A DNA stretch of 27,643 nucleotides, from assembly GCF_000485595.1 (NCBI RefSeq), contig NW_014577952.1, forward strand, positions 19,583 through 47,225. Direction: 5' to 3'. Of this stretch, positions 1-8,673 are shown piece by piece (position 1 is the first letter of the stretch; each line of letters begins with the position of its first letter). The notes beneath the pieces are model-generated. The model did not search any database and was not told the DNA's origin. It saw only the letters and a program-made list of their open reading frames with translations. The position numbers were made by a program, and so were the translations under genes. Source of the DNA: Priapulus caudatus. Its lineage: Eukaryota; Priapulida; Priapulimorpha; Priapulimorphida; Priapulidae.

Positions 1-267
1 GATTTCATGTACCCAATTATAGTTTTGTCGCTGTCTTAATACTGCTATCGAGTTAGGGTGAGTTTATCAAACTAGTTTAGCTAGATAGAAGACGTACAAC
101 AATGCAAAAAATAGGAACACGTGATATTAGAAACAATCGTTTATTAACTATAGTACAAAGTATGTGGGCGCGCACTGTGACACCTACATGATTCACGTAA
201 CCACGCCCTGAAATCATCGCCGCGAGCACAATCTTAGTGACAGTCGACTCAAAAACATCATATATAC
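1..267. other. Unassigned AT-rich DNA
   Basis: No open frame, RNA gene or repeat is recognisable here. The stretch leads into the 40-bp tandem repeat, and scattered ACGTG and TGACG words near its right edge may be worn repeat units. Confidence 0.5.
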
Positions 268-515
268 GTGCTCGAGGCGGTGACGATCGTACGTGACTAT
301 TATAGTGGACGTCACATCATCGACGTGACGATCTACAGTGCGTACTATAGTGACGTTCACATATCGACGGTGACGATCTACGTGTTGTATAGTGACGTCA
401 CATATCGAGGTGACGATCTACGTGCTATATAGTGACGTCACATATCGAGGTGACGATCTACGTGCTATATAGTGACGTCACATATCGAGGTGACGATCTA
501 CGTGCTATATAGTGA
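268..515. repeat. 40-bp tandem repeat with CRE-like palindrome in each unit
   Basis: A unit of exactly 40 bp repeats with starts at 391, 431 and 471, ending in a partial unit at 511. Two more units at about 304 and 349 are diverged by small insertions, and a fragment precedes them. Each clean unit holds the palindrome GTGACGTCAC, whose core TGACGTCA (393-400, 433-440, 473-480) is the consensus cAMP response element. A second TGACG word follows about 19 bases later in each unit. The left copies read TGGACGTCA and TGACGTTCA, so the site is spoiled there. Seen: period and palindrome. Known: TGACGTCA binds CREB/ATF bZIP dimers. A regulatory role is not shown. Confidence 0.9.
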
Positions 516-519
516 CTGG

Positions 520-1135
520 TAATCAGACACAAGATCACTATTAAATCATTACATATTCGTCATCTTATAGGATGTGACGCGTCTGACGAATCAGAGGCTG
601 GTTCGTGTCGCCGCGGACGGCATGCGCGCGGATATGGTGGATGCTTACTTGGCATATTAAATTTCCCCCCAAAATATAGTCACTATTCGACTGTTCCTTA
701 GGCATAAATGTGAAACCCCGAGTGAATTTGCGCCGGTCAAAAATCCCACAGACCACAGCTGAGGCACGTGTCTAACTAGCTCTAGTGACGCCATTATTCA
801 AGTAAAAGCATTCAAGTAAATCTTAGTCTAGTTACAGGCTTTAGTACATCTCAAGTATGGGAATTTATAGAGAAATTAATAGGTCGCGTGTCATCATAGA
901 AACAAATTACGTTTAAATGTACAAGATTCGTGCAGGCCTCGCTAAAGATGGACACTATCACTAACAAAAATAAAATACAGCCTATTTACAAATCGGAGCT
1001 AAACTCAGTTAGATCTCCTTGTCGTTACACGAAACAAGTTGTGCTCTGACTGGGACATTTTCTCGTATACGCGAGCATGTCAACATAACGGATACACGGA
1101 AAAACAACCTATCTGATCTACAAGATGATACGTTT
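520..1135. other. Unassigned intergenic DNA
   Basis: Only short chance frames, such as a 63-residue frame on the minus strand at 565-756, without conserved motifs or convincing splice sites. I see no RNA gene or repeat. Confidence 0.5.
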
Positions 1136-1137
1136 AA

Positions 1138-1160
1138 TATATATATATATATATATATTT
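1138..1160. repeat. (TA)n microsatellite
   Basis: A run of about ten TA dinucleotides in AT-rich DNA. Confidence 0.9.
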
Positions 1161-1370
1161 AGCGGATAGTATGTTCTTTGGTAAAGACCTATTATACCAC
1201 GAGCTAATATGATCATAGGTATTCTTATGAGGTTTTATATTAGCTCTTGATTATACGTAAGTAACAATAACAGATGTGGGCATGCGCGGACCTTCACAAA
1301 CAACTTTTTAATTCTATGATTGACTATGGCGTTACCAATATCAGTTTGCTGTTGAATTGGGTCAGTACTG

Positions 1371-1462
1371 TGCACACGCACGCACGCACGCGGGAACGCA
1401 CGCACGCACGCACGCTCGCGCGCCCGCACGCACGCCCCCCCCCCCCACACACACACATACAC
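1371..1462. repeat. (ACGC)n plus poly-C plus (CA)n compound microsatellite
   Basis: Irregular CACGCACG repeats are followed by a run of more than ten C residues (around 1434-1446) and then (CA)n. The short frames over this block on both strands are translations of the repeat (His-Ala-Arg-Thr or Arg-Ala-Cys-Val runs), not genes. Confidence 0.92.
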
Positions 1463-1669
1463 CCAAACGTCTGAAACGTAATCGAACAGAGCGCGTGTAT
1501 CTTTCATCGATAAGCCACTGTTTAGTTTCTGTCGACGCTATTTACGTGTGTACATAGCTTAGTCCGCATCCACCTGCCTCCTGTGCTATGTGGTGTCTGT
1601 CAGGATAGCAGTGCAGACGCCCAGTGGCATGACCACCACGGCTAACATCGCGAGATCTCCATACCGCGT

Positions 1670-1900
1670 CCTGATTGGTCGCCAATGATCAGGAGACTGA
1701 GAGAGAGAGATGCGTGCGGTCGAGCGCGATGTTTAAAGAAAGTCGTACAAGAATAGTTTGAACTCTGCTGAAGAGCATCGCGGCTATTCGCTTCTCGTTC
1801 GGAGTTTACCGTGGTTAGCTTTACGGCACACACATGCTGCGGTTAGCGTAGATCGCGTGAACGCACGCAGATACACACCGCCGGGTTGCTTGGCAACAAT
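1670..1900. promoter_or_regulatory. Possible promoter-like stretch: facing CCAAT boxes and an RFX X-box-like dyad
   Basis: ATTGG (1674-1678) and CCAAT (1682-1686) face each other inside an imperfect palindrome. At 1885-1897 the dyad GTTGCTTGGCAAC matches the X-box form bound by RFX factors (GTTGC and GCAAC half-sites with a 3-base spacer). The stretch is richer in GC than its surroundings and lies about 1.1 kb before the first plausible exon on the plus strand. A donor-like CAG|GTAATT occurs near 2030. Motif matches of this length arise by chance, and no TATA box or first exon is certain, so this is only a candidate for the promoter of the lipase gene. Confidence 0.3.
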
Positions 1901-1989
1901 AAATGAGTATGACGGATCATTTTTATTCCAGCGAGATCCGCGCTCGCATCAAACAGCAAAGTAAATCAAACATGTATCGTATTTAAGGC

Positions 1990-2780
1990 GCGCGGTAATT
2001 CTTAAGTTGCCGGCGCCGAGCTGGTGCAGGTAATTGAAGCAAAACCTGTTAAAGTAAATACCGGCAGTATAAGAAGTGACATATGACTTCCGGTTCTGTT
2101 CTTATCATGCTTTTTGCTTATCTCTGTCTTTTTACATGAATATATAATGTGTAGCGTTTCGTGATCTCCCGGGAGTCCGGTGCCACCGCTACACTTGTAA
2201 TAGATTACACAGGATATGAACCCTTATGTCAATTGGCTTGGGAAAACATTTGCAATTAGTTTTAATGAGTATAATGCATCACATCTTCATGTCATTCTTT
2301 CGTATAAACTGGTACTGCATGTCGTGCTCACGCTTATGCTGAGCAGACGGTAGAATGTCACTGGAGTTTAAGTATTTTTAACTTTTAATTCATGTATAGC
2401 CTTGAACATCTTGTTGTCTGGGTTCGCGTAACAGAGTCTGCGGGGCTGATATTGGCACCAAAAATGCCGCCGCACTCGGTTTGACCATAGATATCATATA
2501 AACACACCGTGTTTGTATATATATCCATGGTTGGACGCAGGACGCGACCAGAAATCGAAGTGTGCTGCCACCTTTTGGAGACAGTGAACGCTAATGCGCA
2601 AACTTATTCGCAATTATTTCTTCCGAGCTGACATAAAGAATCCTTTCATATTTCGTACTATGTAGACCCACAATCCATCTCGAAAATCTGTATTATAGTT
2701 ATTGTTATACTGTCTCTCAAGCTACTGAATGTATTTCCGAGTTCGTGACGAGAACGGTTAAAAGCTTTAAAATGAGATGT
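1990..2780. other. Unassigned DNA upstream of the first lipase exon
   Basis: AT-rich sequence with no lipase-family exon that I could recognise, in particular no GDSL block or Asp-x-x-His block that would belong to an earlier lipase unit. It may be the first intron or intergenic DNA. Confidence 0.45.
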
Positions 2781-2784
2781 TTAT

Positions 2785-3005
2785 GGCAGGGCCGTAGCCT
2801 GCGGGGGGGGGGCAAGATTTTGGAGCAAAATCAAACAAATAAATTGTTTTACTAAAAGAGAATTGTCGTAGTCAGAATGAAGGCTGTACATGTACTCAAA
2901 AGTGCCTCAAATACCATCTCCTGCGATCTACATTTTCAAAATTTTCTGTGGGAGGACCCCCTGACCCCCACCTGTTTCTCACCCCCTCTTTGAAATCCAT
3001 GCCTT
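2785..3005. repeat. Probable dispersed repeat with G-run and C-run ends
   Basis: The block opens with GGGCCGTAGCC and a run of nine G, and closes with C-rich text (GGACCCCCTGACCCCCACC). This layout is common in non-autonomous repeats of marine invertebrates. It lies just upstream of the first exon, in presumed intron. No target-site duplication could be fixed, and family membership is my recollection of a pattern, not a search result. Confidence 0.35.
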
Positions 3006-3045
3006 ATAACCGATGTTAAACGTGATGTTTCTGGTTTGTCCTCAG

Positions 3046-3111
3046 CTCTCGGCAGACGAAGATAAGGATACCATGATAGACATGGTGACCGGCATACATT
3101 GCCCCGATCCG
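3046..3111 (+). CDS. Exon A, possible upstream exon of the PLB1-like gene
   Basis: A 66-bp exon-like segment lies between a pyrimidine-rich acceptor (TTTGTCCTCAG) and a consensus donor (CCG|GTGAGT). It encodes 22 residues in phase 0, acidic at first and ending in Ile-His-Cys-Pro-Asp-Pro. In PLB1 proteins a Cys-Pro pair often marks the linker before a lipase unit, which is why I place it with this gene. It ends in phase 0 while the next exon (B) needs a one-base overhang, so a further exon must lie between A and B, or A splices to exon C, or A belongs to something else. A diverged copy is at 14419-14554. Confidence 0.45.
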
Positions 3112-3782
3112 GTGAGTATCAACCTCATCATGTTGATTTAATGCACGTGACTTCGGTACTGGACGGACATTGTTTTCTCGTGGAGATGCACACTAGTGTT
3201 TCGTACGTAATTCGTCGTTCTAATTTCGCGATATTTCCCCGCTCCCACCAGCGACGGCCATTCTTTCCAACGCACCGAAGTGGCGACGGCAAAACGAGAG
3301 TGCGACGTGATGCTGCCGCGGCGCAGAGGCAGCAGGTGGCGCCACCGCGGCCGGACCACGTGACGGACGTCGATCGGCAGACGACGCTATGGCTGCACAC
3401 GAGTCTCGCCTACATCATGTCGCGCCGGTCTGATCCAGCAGAGGGCAGCAGAGTCTATCTGAAGCGATTTGTAGCGAACGGACTGCTTGAGGATGGTGAG
3501 ATCGACTCCATAATGGCGTGCATGGCACGCGAGAGTCTCACCGACTGTGTTCAGGGCCTCCACCTCCAGGCCGCGCCACCGCTGCTGCAGCAAACGCTGG
3601 AGGCGTGGACAGGTGGCGCTGCGAAGCAGTCACAGAGGTCGAACGTTGTGTTGGGTTTCTCGCTTGGTGAGCATCCCGCGTGTGCCTTCGTCTTCTCTAC
3701 ATACTGCTTCGCGGTGAACGTTAAACGTAATACGATTCTCCGAGTTATGCGGAATCGTGACTGTCTTATGAAGCCATTTTAG
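3099..3782 (+). other. Long open frame of unknown nature; its GC-rich part could be an exon
   Basis: The frame is open for 227 codons and is unusually GC-rich at about 3290-3660 against AT-rich flanks. Residues around codons 100-190 look protein-like, including LKRFVANGLLEDGEIDS and LHLQAAPPLLQQTLEAWTGG. I recognise no family. A donor-like TTG|GTGAGC at 3666/3667 leaves exactly the one-base overhang (G) that exon B needs, giving Gly-Phe-Gly-Glu across the junction. No strong acceptor is obvious; candidates are AG dinucleotides near 3328-3336 and 3380. It may equally be conserved intron DNA, since the whole block is duplicated at 14378-15520. Confidence 0.3.
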
Positions 3783-3829
3783 CCTTTTATATTTTGAGGT
3801 GTACATGTGTGGTCAGATGCAGTGCTACT

Positions 3830-4680
3830 AAAACTATAGAAGAGTGAGAAGTAAACACAGAACAATTGGTGTCGCTCAGATTAGCAGAGCATTTTAGTCT
3901 CTCTAAACATTCCTGTGGTTGCTGCATAGTGGCCACGGACCAGTGTGCATCAATTGGCATGTGCATTGCATTCACTGGGCAGTTGACACTGGTCAATGGT
4001 CATTAGTAGAGGGCGGTCACCCCACGGTGGCCCCACAGTGGCATGTGAGTTGAGCAGACCGCTGGAATGTTGCTGTACTCCGAGGTACACACAGAAGCGC
4101 TGAAGCGGAGCATGCGAGTTTTTCTTTAGAGGAACATAAAAATGCTGCCAGGGTGGTACTTCCGGGGTCACCAACACATTCGTTGGTGATTTGACCACTC
4201 GCGTAGGTTTCGAACACCTATCCCTCAGGAATGTCATCAGCAGGCTATGAGGTGATGATCAGTAAACTTAGTGAAACCTGCTTTTCGTCATTACTTGGTG
4301 GTTGATTAATTGCTGTCTGCAAAGATGGCGATTGATGACCTCCCATGACCTTTCATTTTTTGAGTGCAGCTCAGTTAGGTGTCGGATATCGTGATCTAGC
4401 TTGTATCTAGTTATAAAGATGTCATGACAGATAGCATTGATAGCATTTGTGCTTCATCAGAGTCTTTTTTGCAGAAACATATGCAGAGACTGCATATGTT
4501 GTTGGCTCACTTCCAGTTTAGTATGTACACTACACACACAGACACACACTGCTTGTCCGGGTTATCACTTGTCACGGGATATTTATTGGTGGTAAACATT
4601 CACTGACTTCTCATTACAGTCGCAGTCTTATATGAGTCTGTGAACTTTCTTAAACCTGACTTCCCCCCCCCCTCCACCGC
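3830..4680. other. Presumed intron before exon B
   Basis: No exon, RNA gene or clear repeat was found. The interval ends in a strong polypyrimidine tract with a C10 run directly before the exon B acceptor. Confidence 0.5.
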
Positions 4681-4682
4681 AG

Positions 4683-4825
4683 GATTTGGTGAGCTTCCAG
4701 AGCCCCTGGAGGCTACGGATCCCACGGACCCTCCAGAATTCAGCTACGAAGAGTTTAAGAAAGCACTGCCAGAGCTGTTTGAAAAGTGGAAGAACCTGAT
4801 CCAGATCCATCCACACAACAGCAGG
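4683..4825 (+). CDS. PLB1: PLB1 exon B: N-terminal or linker segment before the lipase unit
   Basis: The acceptor is C-rich (CTCCACCGCAG) and the donor is AGG|GTAGGT. The 143-bp exon encodes an acidic stretch and then PEFSYEEFKKALPELFEKWK, ending Asn-Ser-Arg in phase 0. Invertebrate PLB1-like proteins commonly have a charged helical segment of this sort, with a Tyr/Phe-rich start and a Trp, just before the Phe-x-Cys that opens the lipase unit. It joins exon C without a frame break. The start methionine and signal peptide are not in this exon and I did not find them. Just inside the following intron a 20-bp unit is repeated twice (4841 and 4861). Confidence 0.75.
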
Positions 4826-5235
4826 GTAGGTATTGTGTGTGATCGGTCAACGATAATGCTGATCGATCAACGAAATGCTGATGACAATCAGATTTATATG
4901 AACTTGGTAATCACGACACAATTAATAGCGTGAAATTTCGTGACGTGAAGAACTTTTTACTATTTTCCTTGACTATATATGTTTGTAGGTGCATTCCTAC
5001 AGGAAGTTTATCTACCTCATGAAGTAGGTGATCTCCTAACTGGAAATATTCCCTTAGTCTGAGTTTCCATAAGTGATTTCCGATGCAGAGTATTTCTGTA
5101 AGTGCTTGAATCAACACGAAATGCGTACAAGACAATTGCCCGTGCTAGTTCGTGCAGTGTGTAGCCCATGATGTGTGCTTATATTAATGTGGAATTGGTT
5201 ATAGTTAACATATCAGTGTTTTAACAACATTGCAG

Positions 5236-5302
5236 GAGCTAGGTTCTGAGTTCAATTGTTCCACAAAGAAACCACCAGGTGTCCACAAACCACCAAAGTC
5301 AG
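5236..5302 (+). CDS. PLB1: PLB1 exon C: start of lipase unit
   Basis: This 67-bp exon (acceptor CATTGCAG, donor TCAG|GTAGGT) reads ELGSEFNCSTKKPPGVHKPP then Lys-Ser. The Phe-x-Cys followed by a Pro-rich linker to Ser-Val-His is how each lipase unit begins in PLB1 proteins. The exon ends with one overhanging base, completed in exon D to give Val. Confidence 0.88.
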
Positions 5303-5478
5303 GTAGGTGTATTAAATTTCCCCTTCTGTCAGTCACGTCAACAAGTTGAATAGTTGAAGCACAAAAAAAGAATAGAAATTTTGCTGCTAGACATATCTTG
5401 TCCTTTCGGTCACAAGCTAAGTGTATTGAACCTGCATGGCACAGAGCCATAATCATAGTGGAATTTTGGTGTTTGCAG

Positions 5479-5537
5479 TTCATGAACTCACGCCGTTCGA
5501 TGTTCAGGTCGTTGCTGCCTTAGGAGATTCACTGACG
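5479..5537 (+). CDS. PLB1: PLB1 exon D: GDSL nucleophile block
   Basis: The 59-bp exon encodes HELTPFDVQVVAALGDSLT between a GTTTGCAG acceptor and an ACG|GTGAGT donor. GDSL is block I of the GDSL/SGNH hydrolases, and its Ser (codon at about 5529-5531) is the expected nucleophile. The preceding Val-His-x-Leu-x-Pro-x-Asp pattern is specific to PLB1-type units. PLB1 removes fatty acids from both positions of phospholipids and also acts on lysophospholipids, retinyl esters and glycerides in vertebrate gut. The activity here is inferred from family membership. Confidence 0.95.
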
Positions 5538-5850
5538 GTGAGTATCTCACATGTTTGTACATTCACCCCGAGTAACTGTCGATTGTCTATCCTGATCCCT
5601 ATGAGCTTCATATCTTGTTCTGCTTGCTTAGTTGACACTCTCTACAAGTCCAACCACACCCATACCATCACATATCAGTTTGTACAGGGAAGTGCTATGT
5701 AAGCACAAAGGTATATGTTGGAGTGCAATTATATAATGAATGTTTCAATATGCTATGCGTGTGAAAGGATGTGTCATGTATTTAATATGTGTGGTTGCTA
5801 AAGGCAAATGTGTATAAAAGAAATCACGTATTCTCACCGGTATATCTCAG

Positions 5851-5962
5851 GCAGCAAATGGAGCTAAAGGCATCAAACCGTTGGATTGCCTGACACAATA
5901 CCGAGGAGTATCATGGAGTATTGGTGGCGACAAGAATCTCACACAGGTCGTGACGTTGCCCA
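5851..5962 (+). CDS. PLB1: PLB1 exon E
   Basis: This 112-bp exon begins Ala-Ala-Asn-Gly-Ala directly after the GDSLT block, then gives [20 protein letters not shown] and a Val-Val-Thr-Leu-Pro end. The Gln-Tyr-Arg-Gly-x-Ser-Trp-Ser-x-Gly-Gly-Asp sequence is highly characteristic of PLB1. It ends CCCA|GTAAGT with one overhanging base, which pairs with exon F to make Asn. Confidence 0.95.
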
Positions 5963-6287
5963 GTAAGTACCGGATCACACCTTAATTAACTAGTCTACTG
6001 ATTTCTAAAAGATGCTCGATCATATATCCAACCTTTGTTATTGACATTCTGTCTGTTCGCCGGGCACACCCAAGTTATCCGGGGTTAACCTAGCTACGCA
6101 TGAGAGAACGTACGATTGCCCTTCTGACGTCACATTCTACTTACTCGGGAAAGGCCCAAGTAACCCGCTAGCTGACTGGGTTACAGTCATACTCGTGGAA
6201 AATGCTGCTTCAGAACAGTGCCATCTAGTGGGAAAATTGCACAGATTAGTGGCTGTCGCATAACAATCTTTGTTTTCGTGCTGTTAG

Positions 6288-6399
6288 ATATTCTGCGCAA
6301 CTACAACAAGGACCTCCGTGGTTTCTCATTGTACGAGGCAGAAGCAGATGACATCAGTCTAGCCCACCTGAACGTGGCAGTACCTGGCTCGATCGCCCA
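6288..6399 (+). CDS. PLB1: PLB1 exon F
   Basis: The acceptor is GTGCTGTTAG and the donor CCCA|GTAAGT. With the overhang it reads NILRNYNKDLRGFS, an acidic loop, and then LNVAVPGSIAQ. Ile-Leu-Arg-x-Tyr/Phe-Asn and the Leu-Asn-x-Ala-x-Pro-Gly block (block II region with the conserved Gly) are standard for the family. The loop that is Gly-rich in vertebrate PLB1 is shorter and acidic here. Confidence 0.95.
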
Positions 6400-6910
6400 G
6401 TAAGTATATAGCCTTCCATCCGCAAGATTCAAAATGAAGGCGAAATAAGAAAAAAAGTGCTAATTTTCCTCTGGAAATTTAGTGTAACAGCAAAAACCTA
6501 ATTTTCATTGAAAATTTTAGGTTTTTCTGGTTAAAATGATTAGTAAAGGGCCACAGAACGGGTGAGGAGTGGTTCGGGAATTTACTATTCTCATGCCTAT
6601 CCTTAATGCTAACCCCAACAGCAAATAGATGTGATAAAAAATGTCCAAAATTTTCTGCTAGAAACTACTTTAAACTTTTTCGTTTTCGGCAACAGATTTG
6701 CACCTTTCAGAAAAAGGATATATGTTAATTTAGACACGTATGATGAGATGAGTGAATTAGTGATGATACATATCGCTTAGGATAATATTTGTTTATTAGT
6801 GGTAAACAATTCAAAATTCTGCAACAACTTGTCTGATGATTCATGTATATGCTTTTTATGTCCCTCGTTCCAATTCTAGTAGCAGTTATAATCGTGTATG
6901 GTGTACACAG

Positions 6911-7052
6911 GGACATGCCTAGTCAGGCCAGAGAGTTGATCCAGAGACTGAAGTCGGGGATCCACGGTGCAGACTGGGAGAATGATTGGAAGGTCATAAC
7001 CCTGTTTGTTGGTGGTAACAACCTCTGCAAGGCATGCCTTCTTCCACGAGCG
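6911..7052 (+). CDS. PLB1: PLB1 exon G: block III with GGNN variant
   Basis: This 142-bp exon (acceptor GTGTACACAG, donor GCG|GTTAGT) encodes Asp-Met-Pro-Ser-Gln-Ala-Arg-Glu-Leu, then WENDWKVITLFVGGNNLCKAC. Asp-Trp-Lys-Val-Ile-Thr-Leu-Phe is near-invariant in PLB1. Block III is normally Gly-Gly-Asn-Asp-Leu-Cys, where the Asn helps form the oxyanion hole. The Asn is kept here but the Asp that follows is Asn. The Cys pair is kept. The exon ends in phase 0. Confidence 0.95.
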
Positions 7053-7228
7053 GTTAGTTTTTATCCACGTTTTAAGTTTATAAGTAAAAAGCAAATCTTA
7101 GTTTTATTCGCACATTGCTATTTTAGCAGCTCAGATGTGGATGAACTAGCTATCTTCCACCTGATGAATTTCTTTTGTCGGATTTCCTTTCCTACTGCTG
7201 TTCTTGATCCGGCTGAATTTCGCTGCAG

Positions 7229-7386
7229 GATACCAATAGTCTGACGAATTTCATCTCGAACGTGACTGAGAGTCTTGACACCCTACATCGGGAGATTCCG
7301 CGAGCGTTTGTCAATCTCGTGCCGGCGCCTGATGTGTCGGAGCAGCGTTTCCTCAACAAGGGAGTCGTCTGCTCAGTTCTACACCT
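7229..7386 (+). CDS. PLB1: PLB1 exon H
   Basis: The acceptor is TTTCGCTGCAG and the likely donor CACCT|GTATGT. It encodes an Asn-Phe-Ile-Ser-Asn-Val stretch, then LDTLHREIPRAFVNLVPAPD and an end reading Val-Val-Cys-Ser-Val-Leu-His. Leu-Asp-x-Leu-His-x-Glu-x-Pro-Arg-Ala-Phe-Val-Asn-Leu-Val is a PLB1 signature. The final Cys-x-x-Leu-His should lead into a Cys-rich segment (Cys-Pro-Cys-Leu in relatives), a trace of which is found about 3.2 kb downstream. This is the last exon with an intact frame. Confidence 0.93.
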
Positions 7387-7599
7387 GTATGTGCTCATCA
7401 TCATTGCTGTCTCACTTCCTACTTCTCATGTTCCTACCTCATGTTCTCTCTTTTATTACTTCTTATGTCTCTTTCTCTCACCTTTACCTCGCTTTTTTTC
7501 TTCACTCGCCTTCAAGGTCGCTCTCCCAACCTTCGTCTTTACTTTAATGCTTCTCTTCCATTATTTCTTGTTGTGTAGCTCATCCTGACATCACGCTCC
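7387..7599. other. Pyrimidine-rich intron sequence
   Basis: C/T-rich sequence runs from the exon H donor to the start of the dispersed repeat. The overlapping short frames (for example 7262-7588) simply read exon H into the intron. Confidence 0.6.
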
Positions 7600-8545
7600 A
7601 GCACTGGCACACGGCTTGTAGAATCCGCATCGACTCGTCACGTTGCGTTCCGGTCCGTACCAAAGCGTGCCGCGTGGCGTCCGTCGTGCAGGGCCCGATT
7701 TTCGCAGTCCGTTGCAACGTGTGGGCAGCGAAATCTTTAACCGGCTCGATCCTACGGTCAGCTGATATTTCGGGACGTGGGGCGGGGTAATCCGAAAACT
7801 CGGAAGATATGGGATGATACGAAGCTGGGTGCGTCAAGCTCCAAAGGTTCTCAGTTTTAGGTGTAATAATTAGGGGGGTACATTCACTCGCTTTTTAGAC
7901 TTAAGGCATCATAGAAAAGAGGACAGTGCAGACTTGCCGGCACAAAAATACTCTATCGGGCGTCGATTGCCGGTAGCGCTCGGTGGAGGTCTCGTGTTGT
8001 TATATCGGCATTTACAGTGTAGGAAAGTCTCCATCTAAACTGTGGCCCGCAATTGGAGGTCACAGGTCAAAGCGCTCAATCCCGCGGGGGTCCAGTATAA
8101 CGGGGGTGGGGGGGCACAGGGCTCAAGATGTTTTAGGCATTTTCTGAAGGACATGGTACTGACGGCAGGACGGGGATTGAAAAACTTTTTTGTTTTGCTC
8201 AGCGGTGACCATAGCATTTTTTCATGGCTTTATTTTGAAAGGACCATGTGAAAGGTGTCCCTTCCTGCCTGACACTGCGCCAAGGAGTGCCCGCTGTTCG
8301 GATAACTTTTTCTTGACCCTCCAGGGAGGAGGGTTAATTAGCATGGATTTGTTGATCTGTTAACAAAGGAGTGAACTGCTTTTGCTATTAGAGGGCCCCC
8401 TCTCCCCCACCCGTCCCCGCTTCTTTCCCCCTCCCCCCAGCGCTCGGCCCCCACCATTTTCTTTCGCCCGACCCCTCTTACCCCTACCCTCCGCCCGCCC
8501 CGTACCGCTCGCATCTGCGGATAAGTGGGCGCGTGTCTAAGCAAT
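7600..8545 (+). repeat. Dispersed repeat, copy 1 (inside a PLB1 intron)
   Basis: The block aligns in order with 21880-22590. Shared words include GCTTGTAGAATC, TTTAACCG-type text followed by TGATATTT-GGGACGT, AGGTCACAGGTCAAAG, GCATTTTCTGA against ACATTTTCTGA, TTTATTTTGAAAGGACC against TTTATTGAAAGGACC, GAGGAGGGTTAA, CATGGATTTGTTGA, TGTTAACAAAGGA and a C-rich tail. No long open frame lies within it, so it is non-autonomous or a fragment of a larger element. Copies differ by many substitutions and indels, so the insertions are old. Ends are approximate. Confidence 0.85.
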
Positions 8546-8673
8546 TGATGTAGTTACGCAACGCGTTCTGCATATCTTGCGCTAAACAAATGCTTGTATG
8601 CTACGCACTGGACTGAACTTTTACGTTTATAATTCGTTGCCCACAGATCCTCAGTATTGTAGGCCCGACTCAT

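Larger units (their letters stand above)
3004..3828. repeat. Duplicated block, left copy (clean)
   Basis: This segment recurs, in the same orientation and in degraded form, at 14378-15520. Shared landmarks in the same order include the acceptor before exon A, the donor after it, TTTAATGCACGTGACTTC just inside the intron, CAGAGGTCGAACGTTGTG, and a 22-base exact match at 3749-3770 against 15422-15443. Differences are mostly insertions and deletions. Because an exon and its flanking intron are both copied, it looks like a segmental duplication, or one locus represented twice in the assembly, rather than a transposon. Confidence 0.85.

Noticed and set aside
268-515. CRISPR-like or iteron-like array
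   Set aside because: Units abut without spacers and nothing around them indicates a prokaryotic replicon.
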